Below are positions 42,125-50,633 of a stretch of DNA of 64,000 nucleotides, one piece after another. Position 1 is the stretch's first letter. Each line of letters opens with the position of its first letter. The position numbers were made by a program, and so were the translations under genes. Under the pieces are notes generated by a model. The model was not told where the DNA came from. It worked only from the letters and a program-made list of their open reading frames with translations, and made no database searches. Source of the DNA: Vibrio splendidus (GTDB taxonomy: Bacteria; Pseudomonadota; Gammaproteobacteria; Enterobacterales; Vibrionaceae). Location: NCBI RefSeq assembly GCF_003345295.1, contig NZ_CP031055.1, positions 1,240,001 through 1,304,000 of the forward strand, given 5' to 3'.

Positions 42125-44142
42125 TATACAGCCTCCTTAGTTGGCTCTTTCCAGAAGTAACCTTGTTTCAGTGATGAAGACTTGGTTGCACCATCAAAGC
42201 AGATTTCGTAAGTGCGCGCGATATCATCTTGAATCATGCTGGTATAATTCTTATCAATCTCGGTATCCGTCGACAATATAACCACTTGATGACTTGCTAT
42301 AGGGAAGTAGTTTTCTACTAGCTTATCTCTGTGGTGCGAATCCAAACGCCCGAGTGGAGTATCGATAATAATTGGCAATTTGCGACCTGATGTTTTGCCT
42401 AGCGCTTCAAGGATTGAAATCGCGTAAATTTGCTTTTCACCTGCTGACATCGCTTTGCGATTGATCTTAATACCGTGCTCGTCGATTAACTCTACATCGA
42501 ATGTTACTGGATTAATCGTTGCTGAAATTTTTAAATCTTCTTTTCGTGCAAGATTTTTATATGAAGCCACAAATTCGGATTCAAGTTGTTTTACGCGAGC
42601 TTTAGTTAATTGCTCTGAAAACTTTTCTAGAAGTAGCATTGCATTTTGGGCATTAGCGACACTGCTATCTTTATTAGCCTGATCTTTATTTTTGTCATGA
42701 AGTTTTTGAATTTGTTTAGCTGTTTCAAGTGCTAAGCGAAGTTCACGTTTCGCTTTTTCTAACAAGTCATGATACTTGATAATCAGTTTTTCTTTCTTCT
42801 TATCAAGCTCTCGTACATCAGAAAATAAGCCTTGGACCTGCTCTTGTTCTGGTGCGCGTGCAATATTGTTAGACGCATTATCGATTTCATCTTCAACTAA
42901 TTTTAAGCGAGTTCTAGCTTCGTTAAATCGGTTGAATGAGTCCGAAGATTGCTGGTTTACTTGGTAGTCTATAGTCGCCGATTGACGGTCTGATATATCA
43001 AGTAATAGATCTTGCTGTGAAACATCACCTAAGTGGTCCGCAAGACTATCAGTGATGGCTTCCATTGCTGCTGGAGCTGAACTACTTAAGTTGAAGGATA
43101 GCTTAGCTCGTAGTGTCTCAAGGAATGAATCTAACTCTTGGCCAAAGTTTTGTTTTTGCTTGATGCTCTGTTCTTGCTTGATCTTCTTAAGTAATGAAAA
43201 TATTGTATTTGGAGCAAGTGAAAACGGTAAGCTAGTTTCCATTTCCATACGGATCTGTTTTTCTAACTCAACTTTCTCTTTTAATAACTCATCAACTTTT
43301 AGTGTTTCGGCTTCACGAGTTTTTGCCCATGCGCCACCACTTTGTGAAAGTTTGTTCTCTAAGTTGAGAATGTCATTTGATGTGAGCTCTATTTGAGCGT
43401 CAATAATATCCGCTTCTCCACGTAGTTTTTCTGAATTACGCTCATGTTCTATACGCTTGGTATCGAGCGAATCCATTTCTTCGCGGATTGATTGAGTAAG
43501 CGTCGAGGAGCCTTGTTTCTTTAGGTAAATACCTAAATCACTCTTAAGCTTCCCAATAACATCTAGCCCTAGTAGGCGACGAACTGCAGTCTTTAAAACC
43601 TTCCCTGATTCATCTTCAGCCAAATCAGCGATTTTTTCACCATCAAAGAAGAAAAGATCAGCGATGCCAGTTGGGATTAATTCGTTTAAGAAACCTTGGC
43701 ATTGTTCGTAATTGAGCTCGGGAATGGGAACGCCATCTTTTTCGAGGCACAAATTGTCCTTCTTGTCTTTTTTCCAACCACGAATCACTTTGTATGTGTT
43801 TTCTTCACCGTTTTGGCTGTATTTAAATTCAAGTTCAATAGATGCATTGTCTTGAACACCACCGTGCCCAACACCCTTATGGATCAAATCACCTAAAGCT
43901 TCAACATACTCGCTATTCGACATCAATTGGCCAAACGATTGACGACCAAAAAGAGCCAAACGAACGGCAGTAAGAATTGATGTTTTACCTGCACCGTTTA
44001 AGCCACCGAATAAAATGATCGGGCGTTCGGTGCCTTCAATAGCGCCGTTTAAACTAAGACGAGCAGGTGCCGGACGTAAATCTATTTCGTGGTATCCACG
44101 AAATACTCTGAAGTTGTTTAACGTTAATTTAGTAATCAGCAT
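42124..44142 (-). CDS. dndD: DNA phosphorothioation ATPase DndD
   Basis: SMC/Rad50-like ATPase of 672 residues. N-terminal Walker A ILFGGLNGAGKTSILTAVRL (about 43-62); long coiled-coil arms through the middle (EMDSLDTKRIEHERNSEKLR and similar) with a Gly-Gly hinge-like SQSGGAW; C-terminal signature MSAGEKQIYAISILEAL (about 563) and Walker B IIIDTPLGRLD. It powers DNA opening or nicking during phosphorothioation (family knowledge). It follows dndC by 8 bp. Confidence 0.95.
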   Translation of the reverse strand: MLITKLTLNNFRVFRGYHEIDLRPAPARLSLNGAIEGTERPIILFGGLNGAGKTSILTAVRLALFGRQSFGQLMSNSEYVEALGDLIHKGVGHGGVQDNASIELEFKYSQNGEENTYKVIRGWKKDKKDNLCLEKDGVPIPELNYEQCQGFLNELIPTGIADLFFFDGEKIADLAEDESGKVLKTAVRRLLGLDVIGKLKSDLGIYLKKQGSSTLTQSIREEMDSLDTKRIEHERNSEKLRGEADIIDAQIELTSNDILNLENKLSQSGGAWAKTREAETLKVDELLKEKVELEKQIRMEMETSLPFSLAPNTIFSLLKKIKQEQSIKQKQNFGQELDSFLETLRAKLSFNLSSSAPAAMEAITDSLADHLGDVSQQDLLLDISDRQSATIDYQVNQQSSDSFNRFNEARTRLKLVEDEIDNASNNIARAPEQEQVQGLFSDVRELDKKKEKLIIKYHDLLEKAKRELRLALETAKQIQKLHDKNKDQANKDSSVANAQNAMLLLEKFSEQLTKARVKQLESEFVASYKNLARKEDLKISATINPVTFDVELIDEHGIKINRKAMSAGEKQIYAISILEALGKTSGRKLPIIIDTPLGRLDSHHRDKLVENYFPIASHQVVILSTDTEIDKNYTSMIQDDIARTYEICFDGATKSSSLKQGYFWKEPTKEAV

Positions 44143-44150
44143 GACTTTAA

Positions 44151-45956
44151 TTAAAACTCTTTTAGTAGCTGCTTATCGATATCAATCAATTGTTGATTGT
44201 AACGGTCAATTTCTTGCTGGTGAATATCAAACTCTGCCTTGCTTTGTAGTGAGGCATGCTTTTGTTTGATCTCTTCAAGGCTTCCCCAGTCTTGTTTCAG
44301 TAGTGAAGCAATCTTATTGTTGATTCCGCTACGTCGACTTAGACCTTCCATCGAGACTTCAAGCTCAATTAGCTTCATTATCATTTCAGGTGCAATATCG
44401 AAATCTTCACTGAGCTCGTTGATAATTAAGGCATCATCTTTACCAAAACTTGCATTGTCGTCATAAACCCAATCAAGATCGTATCCGTAAACCTCATTGA
44501 AAATAGTCGGTAGGGAGTCATCCCAGTCAGGCTCGTTTGGATCGTGGATCCACTCTTGGCGAATGGCATGTAACTCTGGAACCGTTATAAGTTCAATTTC
44601 ACGACCTTCAGATTTGTATTTCTTATCGAGCTCCAACAATTCACGCAACCACTGGCGACGATATTTTAGCCAGTAAGGGCCGGGAATAAATCGAATTAAA
44701 TGCCAAGCAAGTTCTGTAGGGTTCGGGTGAGCAGGGGTGCTTTTAACTAACTGATAGGAGTAGTGTTCAAGTAAGTGACCGTCTTGATACAGTCGAACTT
44801 GGGTTCCATCATCAGAAATTTCAAGGTGTTGGCCTTCGCCAAGAGTAATGCTACTTTTTACATCCTCAAGAGTTTTTAGCTCGTTACCTTTGTATGATGC
44901 TTGGTTTGTCACTTTCCCTGTACGACGCTTAAAGTTTCGGTATTCATCCTTATTTTTTGGAATCCCCGTTTCAGCGAGCATATCCCTGAATTCTAATAAA
45001 GGTGACATCCAAGATTCACCGTTTTGAATCAAACTTTCCATAGCGCGGTCTTTAGTTACCACGGTACATGTCCAGCATCCAAAACGAGAATTACCACAAG
45101 ATGGGGTGGTTTCGTCAATAACCATTGGGCATTCCCCCTGGCCTGAAGAGTCTTTATAAAGATTCCAAAGAACTAAGTTTTTCCCTCCCCAAGGGTTTTC
45201 CCACTCAAGATCGTACCGATTGCTCCAGATGTTTTTGATGCCATAAGGTGTTTTTTCGGTTGTTAGATGGCAGAGCCTTAAAATTTTCCACACGTCATCA
45301 ACACCCCAGGTATCGATGGGTGTAAAGATAAACGCATTGGAAAGAGTTGTATGGCGAGCCAGACGAGAGCCGTCAATTTTATGCTTTGCAATTACTTGAG
45401 CACGAGAAGCACTTTCATCACTACGCGAACCTAAAACCACAATAACTTCATCAAACTGAGATACTTTAGATTTGATGAAATCACTGACAGGGTTTATTTT
45501 CATTCGCTCTGTACACCATCGGAAAGAACGTGTGGGTGCAGGGTAACCTTTGCCTAATAGACTAGACCAAAAGGTTTGAGAATCTTCAGGGACAACTTTG
45601 TGACAAGTGATCGGCAGGTTGTCTCGCTTGGCCCCTTTGCTAATAGCGTCTAAAGAATTGTTAATATGATTAACAACCACAGGGGTTTCGACAAGCGTAT
45701 CGGAGGTCACAACAAAAACAGGTTTTGAGCGTTCTTCCTCTTTAAGGCCAAGTAGTGCCATATAGATCAAGGTCATTATTGCAGATGAGTCTTTACCTCC
45801 GCTGTAACCAATCACCCACGGTCTTTTATCTGCACAATAAACACGTTGTACGTCAGCAATATAGTGACTGAGTTTATTGTTTGCGAAATCTTCAGTGTTG
45901 ATAAATTCTTGATATTCTTCGGCGAGATCTTCCGCCAGTTGTAGCTCGTGTATCAT
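44151..45956 (-). CDS. dndC: DNA phosphorothioation sulfurtransferase DndC
   Basis: ATP-pyrophosphatase of the PAPS-reductase family that adenylates DNA phosphate and passes sulfur. PP-loop VIGYSGGKDSSAIM at about 48-61; FRWCTERMKI (about 143); iron-sulfur cysteines in ECPMVIDETTPSCGN and RFGCWTCTVV (about 274-298). At 601 residues it is longer than the roughly 500 I expect for DndC; the extra part is at the C-terminus (EVYGYDLDWVYDDNASFG onward), a region carrying acidic and coiled segments. Its ATG overlaps the dndB stop by 4 bp. Confidence 0.95.
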   Translation of the reverse strand: MIHELQLAEDLAEEYQEFINTEDFANNKLSHYIADVQRVYCADKRPWVIGYSGGKDSSAIMTLIYMALLGLKEEERSKPVFVVTSDTLVETPVVVNHINNSLDAISKGAKRDNLPITCHKVVPEDSQTFWSSLLGKGYPAPTRSFRWCTERMKINPVSDFIKSKVSQFDEVIVVLGSRSDESASRAQVIAKHKIDGSRLARHTTLSNAFIFTPIDTWGVDDVWKILRLCHLTTEKTPYGIKNIWSNRYDLEWENPWGGKNLVLWNLYKDSSGQGECPMVIDETTPSCGNSRFGCWTCTVVTKDRAMESLIQNGESWMSPLLEFRDMLAETGIPKNKDEYRNFKRRTGKVTNQASYKGNELKTLEDVKSSITLGEGQHLEISDDGTQVRLYQDGHLLEHYSYQLVKSTPAHPNPTELAWHLIRFIPGPYWLKYRRQWLRELLELDKKYKSEGREIELITVPELHAIRQEWIHDPNEPDWDDSLPTIFNEVYGYDLDWVYDDNASFGKDDALIINELSEDFDIAPEMIMKLIELEVSMEGLSRRSGINNKIASLLKQDWGSLEEIKQKHASLQSKAEFDIHQQEIDRYNQQLIDIDKQLLKEF

Positions 45957-47032
45957 GATAACTGCTTCTCTAGAGCTTTTTCTTCTGGGGTTAGTGGTAA
46001 CCCAAGTTCAATTTTTAGTGCGTTGGCAGTTAGCTGAATATTCATTGTCGACTTACTCAGTTTGCCATGGTTCATACTGCGTTTTATCCATTCAGGATTG
46101 GTCTTTAGCCAGTCTACGTCAGCTAGTTTTTGTAATTTCTTTTTCCAATCTTTAGGCTCTTGGCACAGAAGGTGTTTTCCTAATACGCCAATGGCATGTA
46201 AACCAACACCGTGTGCATGCAAGTACTCTTGACGAAGTTGTGCTGGTGAAATTTCTTTATCGATAACTAGTTGCCAATCTTTGATGTACCGTGTCACTTC
46301 TTCCCAAAATTCCGCAGCTAATTTTTTTTCTTCTTCGGTAAAGCCGTCTTTTGGTCCTTTGCTTAAAAGTGCTCTAGTAGATTGCTTAATGCTGCTTAAG
46401 GTAAAAAGCTTATTCGATTTAGGACTGATGTTGGATTTTTCCATTTCGGTTAGACCAACAAATGGCTTTATATTTTTTGCCAATTCTCTTGCTAGTTCTG
46501 AACTTTCATCACGATGATCGTACAACGTGCCCAACGATGGGCTTGGTTTAACCGCATATTTATTTAAGTCCGCGAACATTTGTTGGCTGCGGCCCAAACC
46601 TTCATCAATGAAAAACAAAACAGGGATATTGTCTTGGCCTAAATCAGGGTTTTCTCTAAGTGCTTCTTCAATTGCTTTGCGTCGGTGTTGCCCATCATTA
46701 ATCAAAATTTGAGCATCCATAGGGATCTTAAGTGTTCCTAGATTTGGTGCTCCATCATGATCATCGAACGATATATCAACACCTACCGATGCGGTCAAAG
46801 CGGAGAAAACGTATTCTTTGGGATTGTCTAACAAGTATTTGACCATCTCAGGAATGCGAGTTTTATTTAGGGTTCTTTGAGCTCTCAGCTCTGGTGGAAC
46901 GTCATCTTCGTTGTAGCTGAAAATTTTAGGGATAATCCTAAGAGGGCAAGTCGCAATATAGAAAGGGCGTCCTGCTTGAATACCTCTGACGGCAGGGAAA
47001 GAGTAACAGTAGCCTGAATCCTGATTTAGCAT
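45953..47032 (-). CDS. dndB: DndB, repressor of the dnd operon (DGQHR-domain protein)
   Basis: DNA-binding regulator of 359 residues from the ATG at 47032 (MLNQDSGYCYSFPAVRG), which has GAGG 5 bp upstream and matches the family N-terminus. An ATG seven codons earlier (47053) lies inside the operator and has no ribosome-binding site. The defining motif INDGQHRRKAIEEAL is at about residue 110, preceded by the typical SFPAVRGIQAGRPFYIATCPL region. DndB represses dndBCDE transcription in other bacteria. The palindrome just before its start is the likely binding site. Confidence 0.93.
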   Translation of the reverse strand: MLNQDSGYCYSFPAVRGIQAGRPFYIATCPLRIIPKIFSYNEDDVPPELRAQRTLNKTRIPEMVKYLLDNPKEYVFSALTASVGVDISFDDHDGAPNLGTLKIPMDAQILINDGQHRRKAIEEALRENPDLGQDNIPVLFFIDEGLGRSQQMFADLNKYAVKPSPSLGTLYDHRDESSELARELAKNIKPFVGLTEMEKSNISPKSNKLFTLSSIKQSTRALLSKGPKDGFTEEEKKLAAEFWEEVTRYIKDWQLVIDKEISPAQLRQEYLHAHGVGLHAIGVLGKHLLCQEPKDWKKKLQKLADVDWLKTNPEWIKRSMNHGKLSKSTMNIQLTANALKIELGLPLTPEEKALEKQLS

Positions 47033-47041
47033 ATTAGCCTC

Positions 47042-47097
47042 TATGTATGTCATTTCAATATGACATACATATTAGTCGGTATGTTATTTTTTGACAA
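47042..47097 (-). promoter_or_regulatory. dndBCDE promoter with overlapping palindromic operator
   Basis: On the minus strand: -35 TTGTCA (47092-47097), 17-bp spacer, -10 TAATAT (47069-47074), then a perfect palindrome with 12-bp arms TATGTATGTCAT / ATGACATACATA (47042-47053, 47060-47071, 6-bp centre). The palindrome overlaps the -10 and ends 2 bp before the ribosome-binding GAGG of dndB, an ideal place for repression, most likely by DndB itself. Confidence 0.8.
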
Positions 47098-47216
47098 ACT
47101 AAAGTTTGAGTTTGTTATGTTATGGCTCGTTTTGTGCGATAAATAACATGAGTATGCCAAAATTAGCGTTGTATTTTACAGCGATGTAATTGAGATTTCC
47201 ATGTTTTACCTAATTT

Positions 47217-49244
47217 TTATGAAGGTTTCTTCGTTACCAGATTGAAGCCTTTAATGTGCTTCTTGTGTTTACCTAGCAGCGCTTCAAACTCCGCTCTGTT
47301 CATTTGCGCTTCTTCATTAGAATCATAATCCATTAGCAACGCTAAACGCTGGTCAAAACTTTTCTGTTTTTTATACTTCTTATCGTCAGTTTGCATGTAT
47401 AAGTGTTTGTTGAGTAGTGGCGGCCTACGCTGTTCATTTACGTAATCGAAGAAGTCGATGTCTTGCTCAGCCATCTTGATTTTTATACGCTCAGTTAAAA
47501 AGGGCACCGACTTTTCAAAGCCATCATAAGCGGCTAGGGTGAGTTTTCCTGATGTGATGTGAATCTTTATGAGGTCTATTTCTTCATCCAGTTCACCATA
47601 CATTTGCAATCCTGAACCTACGTATACTCGTAGCAGTAGTGGTAAATCATCGATAAGGTCTCGATGTAGGATCAGTGAGTGCCCTTCGTTTAGCAGGCTT
47701 GCTGGTAGTTGGCCGTGTGCTTTCTCGCATTGCTGATGAATTAAGTCGGTGTCGGCAATCGCAAACAGTAATTCCGCAGCCAGGTTGATTGCGGTTTTGT
47801 AATCATCAAACAAGGCTTTGATGTCGCGCTTTAGGGGCTCTGGTTGCTGCGTATAGGGTTTTCTTTTCTCAAACAGTCCCATAGCAAAGTAGAGGAGAAG
47901 ATCTTCTTTTCGGCTCTTTTCTGCTTGTTCAAATTCTTTGGTATCAAACATCTCTTGTAGTAAGTTGAAGATTTTTCTGTGTGAGCCTATTAACTCAAGA
48001 ATTTTGTCAGATTGTTCAAATTCATCATTTGCAGGAATACGCCCTAGCTCTAAACAGGTATTCCAAAAGTTATTAAACAAGCCTTGATGTTGAGTAATAA
48101 GCAGTTTGGCTTTGTCTTTGGCTTCAATAGGCTCTGGTGACGTCAGTTGCTGCCATTTGTGGTGGCGTTTGTATTTACTTTGCAGGTACAGTTGCTCTTC
48201 CAATTTGTCTTTGAAGATATAAAAAATACCAGGCGCGACGGTAATTGCGTCTTCTTGTAGGCTTCTCTCTATGTACGCTTTGATTTCTGATTGCGCATAG
48301 TATTTTTGGAAGGTGTTACGAGAGGTGATGACCCCATCTTTATAAGGTTTGAACTGAGCAATATAGTTTTCGTTAGCCAGCATGACAGAAACCACCATAA
48401 ACTTGTCTGCTAGCTCCCATGCGTCTAGTAGGGCTTCGAGTCTGTCATCTTGGTCTTCTATTACGTTAAGAACAAACCCTATGTTTACGATATCAGAACT
48501 GGATTTGTCGTTGTCGGGTTGAAAGTTCGGATCCCAACCCAGAGCGTCGAGGCCATGTGCTTCGAGCTCTCTTAAATCGTCTCCGCGGCCACAGCCATAA
48601 TCGAAAATTGAGTGTTCGCCTTTTAAGTAGCCATGTTTAACGAGAGTCTTCATTGGTGCGGAGAGTTCATGACGCACGATGGCCGTTCTGTACCTATCAA
48701 TCCCAGTTTCTTCTTGCGTTGTTACAGAGGAGCATCGGAATAGTCGACCATCGACAAGCTCGTAACCATTGCGTGCTATTAGGTTTTCCCAAGAACGTTT
48801 AAAACCAATCAAACGGCTGTTTTTGTACAGACCTGCATTCTCGCCTTCTTGTGTGAGTGAAACGAAATGTTCGTAATATTCACTTGTTGGTAAAACCATG
48901 GTCTCTTTTCTATGTAAGATCGGTGGGTTTTCAGAGTCGCGATAACCTGTAATTTTGTGGCTTAGTTTAGAGAGGTCGACATTGAGGCTTTGTTCTAATG
49001 CGGGATAGGAATCAGTATAAAAATTAGGGTAGTGGAGAAGAGATAAACGGAACTCTTTTTTAAACAGCTTAACGAGGTTCCAGTCTTCTTCATCTAAGTT
49101 AACAGCTTTTGCTACGGCAGGAATGAACTGTATCAGTGCAGTAGGTAGCGCACTGAATGCATCTTTATGAAGGTAAATCGCATTGGGCAGTTGTTTGCCT
49201 ATGTTAACCTCAGCCACTAATTTAGAGAATTGATTCACATCCAT
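47217..49244 (-). CDS. DNA phosphorothioation-associated putative methyltransferase
   Basis: Protein of 675 residues of the family repeatedly found beside dnd genes. It has an N-terminal region without motif, then SAM-binding motif I SIFDYGCGRGDDLRELEAHG (about 215-234), GWDPNF, and NIGFVLNVIEDQDDR, a class I methyltransferase core, followed by a long C-terminal part (KYKRHHKWQQL, then helical). Its role relative to phosphorothioation is not settled; DNA methylation has been assumed. It lies upstream of dndB on the same strand but dndB has its own promoter. The ATG at 49244 gives MDVNQFSKLVAEVNIGKQ, the usual start. Confidence 0.88.
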   Translation of the reverse strand: MDVNQFSKLVAEVNIGKQLPNAIYLHKDAFSALPTALIQFIPAVAKAVNLDEEDWNLVKLFKKEFRLSLLHYPNFYTDSYPALEQSLNVDLSKLSHKITGYRDSENPPILHRKETMVLPTSEYYEHFVSLTQEGENAGLYKNSRLIGFKRSWENLIARNGYELVDGRLFRCSSVTTQEETGIDRYRTAIVRHELSAPMKTLVKHGYLKGEHSIFDYGCGRGDDLRELEAHGLDALGWDPNFQPDNDKSSSDIVNIGFVLNVIEDQDDRLEALLDAWELADKFMVVSVMLANENYIAQFKPYKDGVITSRNTFQKYYAQSEIKAYIERSLQEDAITVAPGIFYIFKDKLEEQLYLQSKYKRHHKWQQLTSPEPIEAKDKAKLLITQHQGLFNNFWNTCLELGRIPANDEFEQSDKILELIGSHRKIFNLLQEMFDTKEFEQAEKSRKEDLLLYFAMGLFEKRKPYTQQPEPLKRDIKALFDDYKTAINLAAELLFAIADTDLIHQQCEKAHGQLPASLLNEGHSLILHRDLIDDLPLLLRVYVGSGLQMYGELDEEIDLIKIHITSGKLTLAAYDGFEKSVPFLTERIKIKMAEQDIDFFDYVNEQRRPPLLNKHLYMQTDDKKYKKQKSFDQRLALLMDYDSNEEAQMNRAEFEALLGKHKKHIKGFNLVTKKPS

Positions 49245-49340
49245 GTTAGTTGCTCTTTTTAATGTTTATTAGTTTAAATTACCGAATAGATGCTGTGTGC
49301 ATTTTAGACATGTCTGTTGATGAGTTGTGAGTTCATGGCG

Positions 49341-49356
49341 AATTCTTCCAAGAATT
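49341..49356. promoter_or_regulatory. Palindrome between divergent methyltransferase and permease genes
   Basis: AATTCTT CC AAGAATT, a perfect 16-bp palindrome, with a third half-site GATTCTT at about 49360. Centrally placed between the starts at 49244 (minus) and 49415 (plus). Candidate shared operator. Confidence 0.5.
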
Positions 49357-49414
49357 GAAGATTCTTAACTATAGTGTTTAGTAATGTCTTTTCAATACCC
49401 CCTAAGGCACAACT

Positions 49415-50308
49415 ATGTTGCTTCTATCACTTTTCTTCATCACGGTTATTGGTTTTCTAGCCCAAACTACCGGGCTTTGTATGGTGCGAGGAGTGAAAGA
49501 AGCGACAAGCGGAAAACCAGTGTTTTTGGTCTCAATTCTTTTAAGCGGGTCGTCTGTTTGGTTAGCAATAGCTATCGCATATTTTCTGGACCAACCTATT
49601 CGCTTGAATAGTAACTTTCCCACGATATTGACGGCTCTTGGAGGGTTTACTTTTGGTTTAGGAGCGGCATTCAATGGTGGGTGCGGTGTATCTACCATTA
49701 GTCGTTTTGCCAGAGGTCAGATCATGATGGTAGCAACAATTCTAGGTTGGCTGGTGTCATGGCTATTATTCGTTGATCTCTTTACTGATAGAGCAGGGAA
49801 GGCATATTTAATCTCCCCTGTTTTGCACATAATGATACTAATTTGTTTATCAGTAGTACTACTTGTTGTTGCTTCAAAAAGTGATACTAAAACTCGTAAG
49901 CTTTGGTTGTCTATGCTGGGGATCGGTGTCATGGCAGGGCTAGTATTTATTTATGAACCTCATTGGACTCCCAGTGGGTTGTTAAAATCTGTCGGGCTAT
50001 CTGTATGGAATGGGAATGGAGCTGCTTGGCCAAGATCTGAAAGGTTCTACTTATTCTTTTTTCTTGTGCTTGGCATGGCCATAGCGGCTTTTGTAACGAA
50101 ATCATTTAGGTTTGAATTTGTGTCATTGATTCAGCTAACTAAGCATTTCTTTTCAGGAACATTAATGGGATTGGGAGCTGTTATGGCCGGTGGCGGAAAC
50201 GATTCACAGTTACTAGTCGCATTACCTGCGCTATCAGCTGCTGGTCTTGTCGCTACATTGAGTATTGTTATTGGTATTTTTATAGGATTGAAGTTGTTGG
50301 ATAAATGA
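49415..50308 (+). CDS. YeeE/YedE-type sulfur (thiosulfate) permease
   Basis: Inner-membrane protein of 297 residues with about nine hydrophobic segments. The family signature is LGAAFNGGCGVSTISRFARG (about 85-104), and the N-terminus has QTTGLCMVRGVKEATSG (Cys at about 23). YeeE/YedE (TsuA) proteins move thiosulfate or other reduced sulfur. A third cysteine that I expect in thiosulfate permeases is not visible: the related C-terminal stretch reads MAGGGNDSQLLVALP. Start chosen for AAGG 8 bp upstream. Its place beside dnd genes suggests that it supplies sulfur for phosphorothioation, but this is inference. Confidence 0.82.
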   Translation: MLLLSLFFITVIGFLAQTTGLCMVRGVKEATSGKPVFLVSILLSGSSVWLAIAIAYFLDQPIRLNSNFPTILTALGGFTFGLGAAFNGGCGVSTISRFARGQIMMVATILGWLVSWLLFVDLFTDRAGKAYLISPVLHIMILICLSVVLLVVASKSDTKTRKLWLSMLGIGVMAGLVFIYEPHWTPSGLLKSVGLSVWNGNGAAWPRSERFYLFFFLVLGMAIAAFVTKSFRFEFVSLIQLTKHFFSGTLMGLGAVMAGGGNDSQLLVALPALSAAGLVATLSIVIGIFIGLKLLDK

Positions 50309-50633
50309 GGTGTTAGTAGTGTGCCATTTATCTATTTTAGTGCCGACGCTCTTCAGCTAGGTAGCCACTATTCATTGTTACCTACTCCAATCGATTCCGA
50401 AACGTGCTTTCAAACAAGGTCTTGTAAGGCCTATCGTATTATTATCAAAAGCATCGCACCTAGTTTGGAATATTGGATATTCCAGCCTGACTTTGGTGGT
50501 TGCGATAGAATCACTATCTAATTGTAATGTGACGTAAAATGATAAGTTAGGAAGCCATCCAAAGGTTACCCTAGCTTGTTCTCTTTGGCTTTTCTCTGTT
50601 CTTTCTAATTATACAAATAGGCGAGTTCTAACT
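50309..50633. other. Gene-free stretch upstream of the sacsin-like gene
   Basis: No convincing gene. Contains one perfect small hairpin TGGAATAT/ATATTCCA (50466-50484). Its short loop and lack of a T-run make it a possible operator rather than a terminator. The promoter of the sacsin-SNF2 operon should lie here. Confidence 0.4.

Noticed and set aside
43052..43396. Serine-rich open frame antisense to dndD
   Set aside because: Mirror of the coiled-coil codons of dndD; composition typical of antisense shadows.
50321..50521. 66-codon frame between the permease and the sacsin-like gene
   Set aside because: No ribosome-binding site, no fold-like pattern, and it spans the hairpin at 50466-50484.
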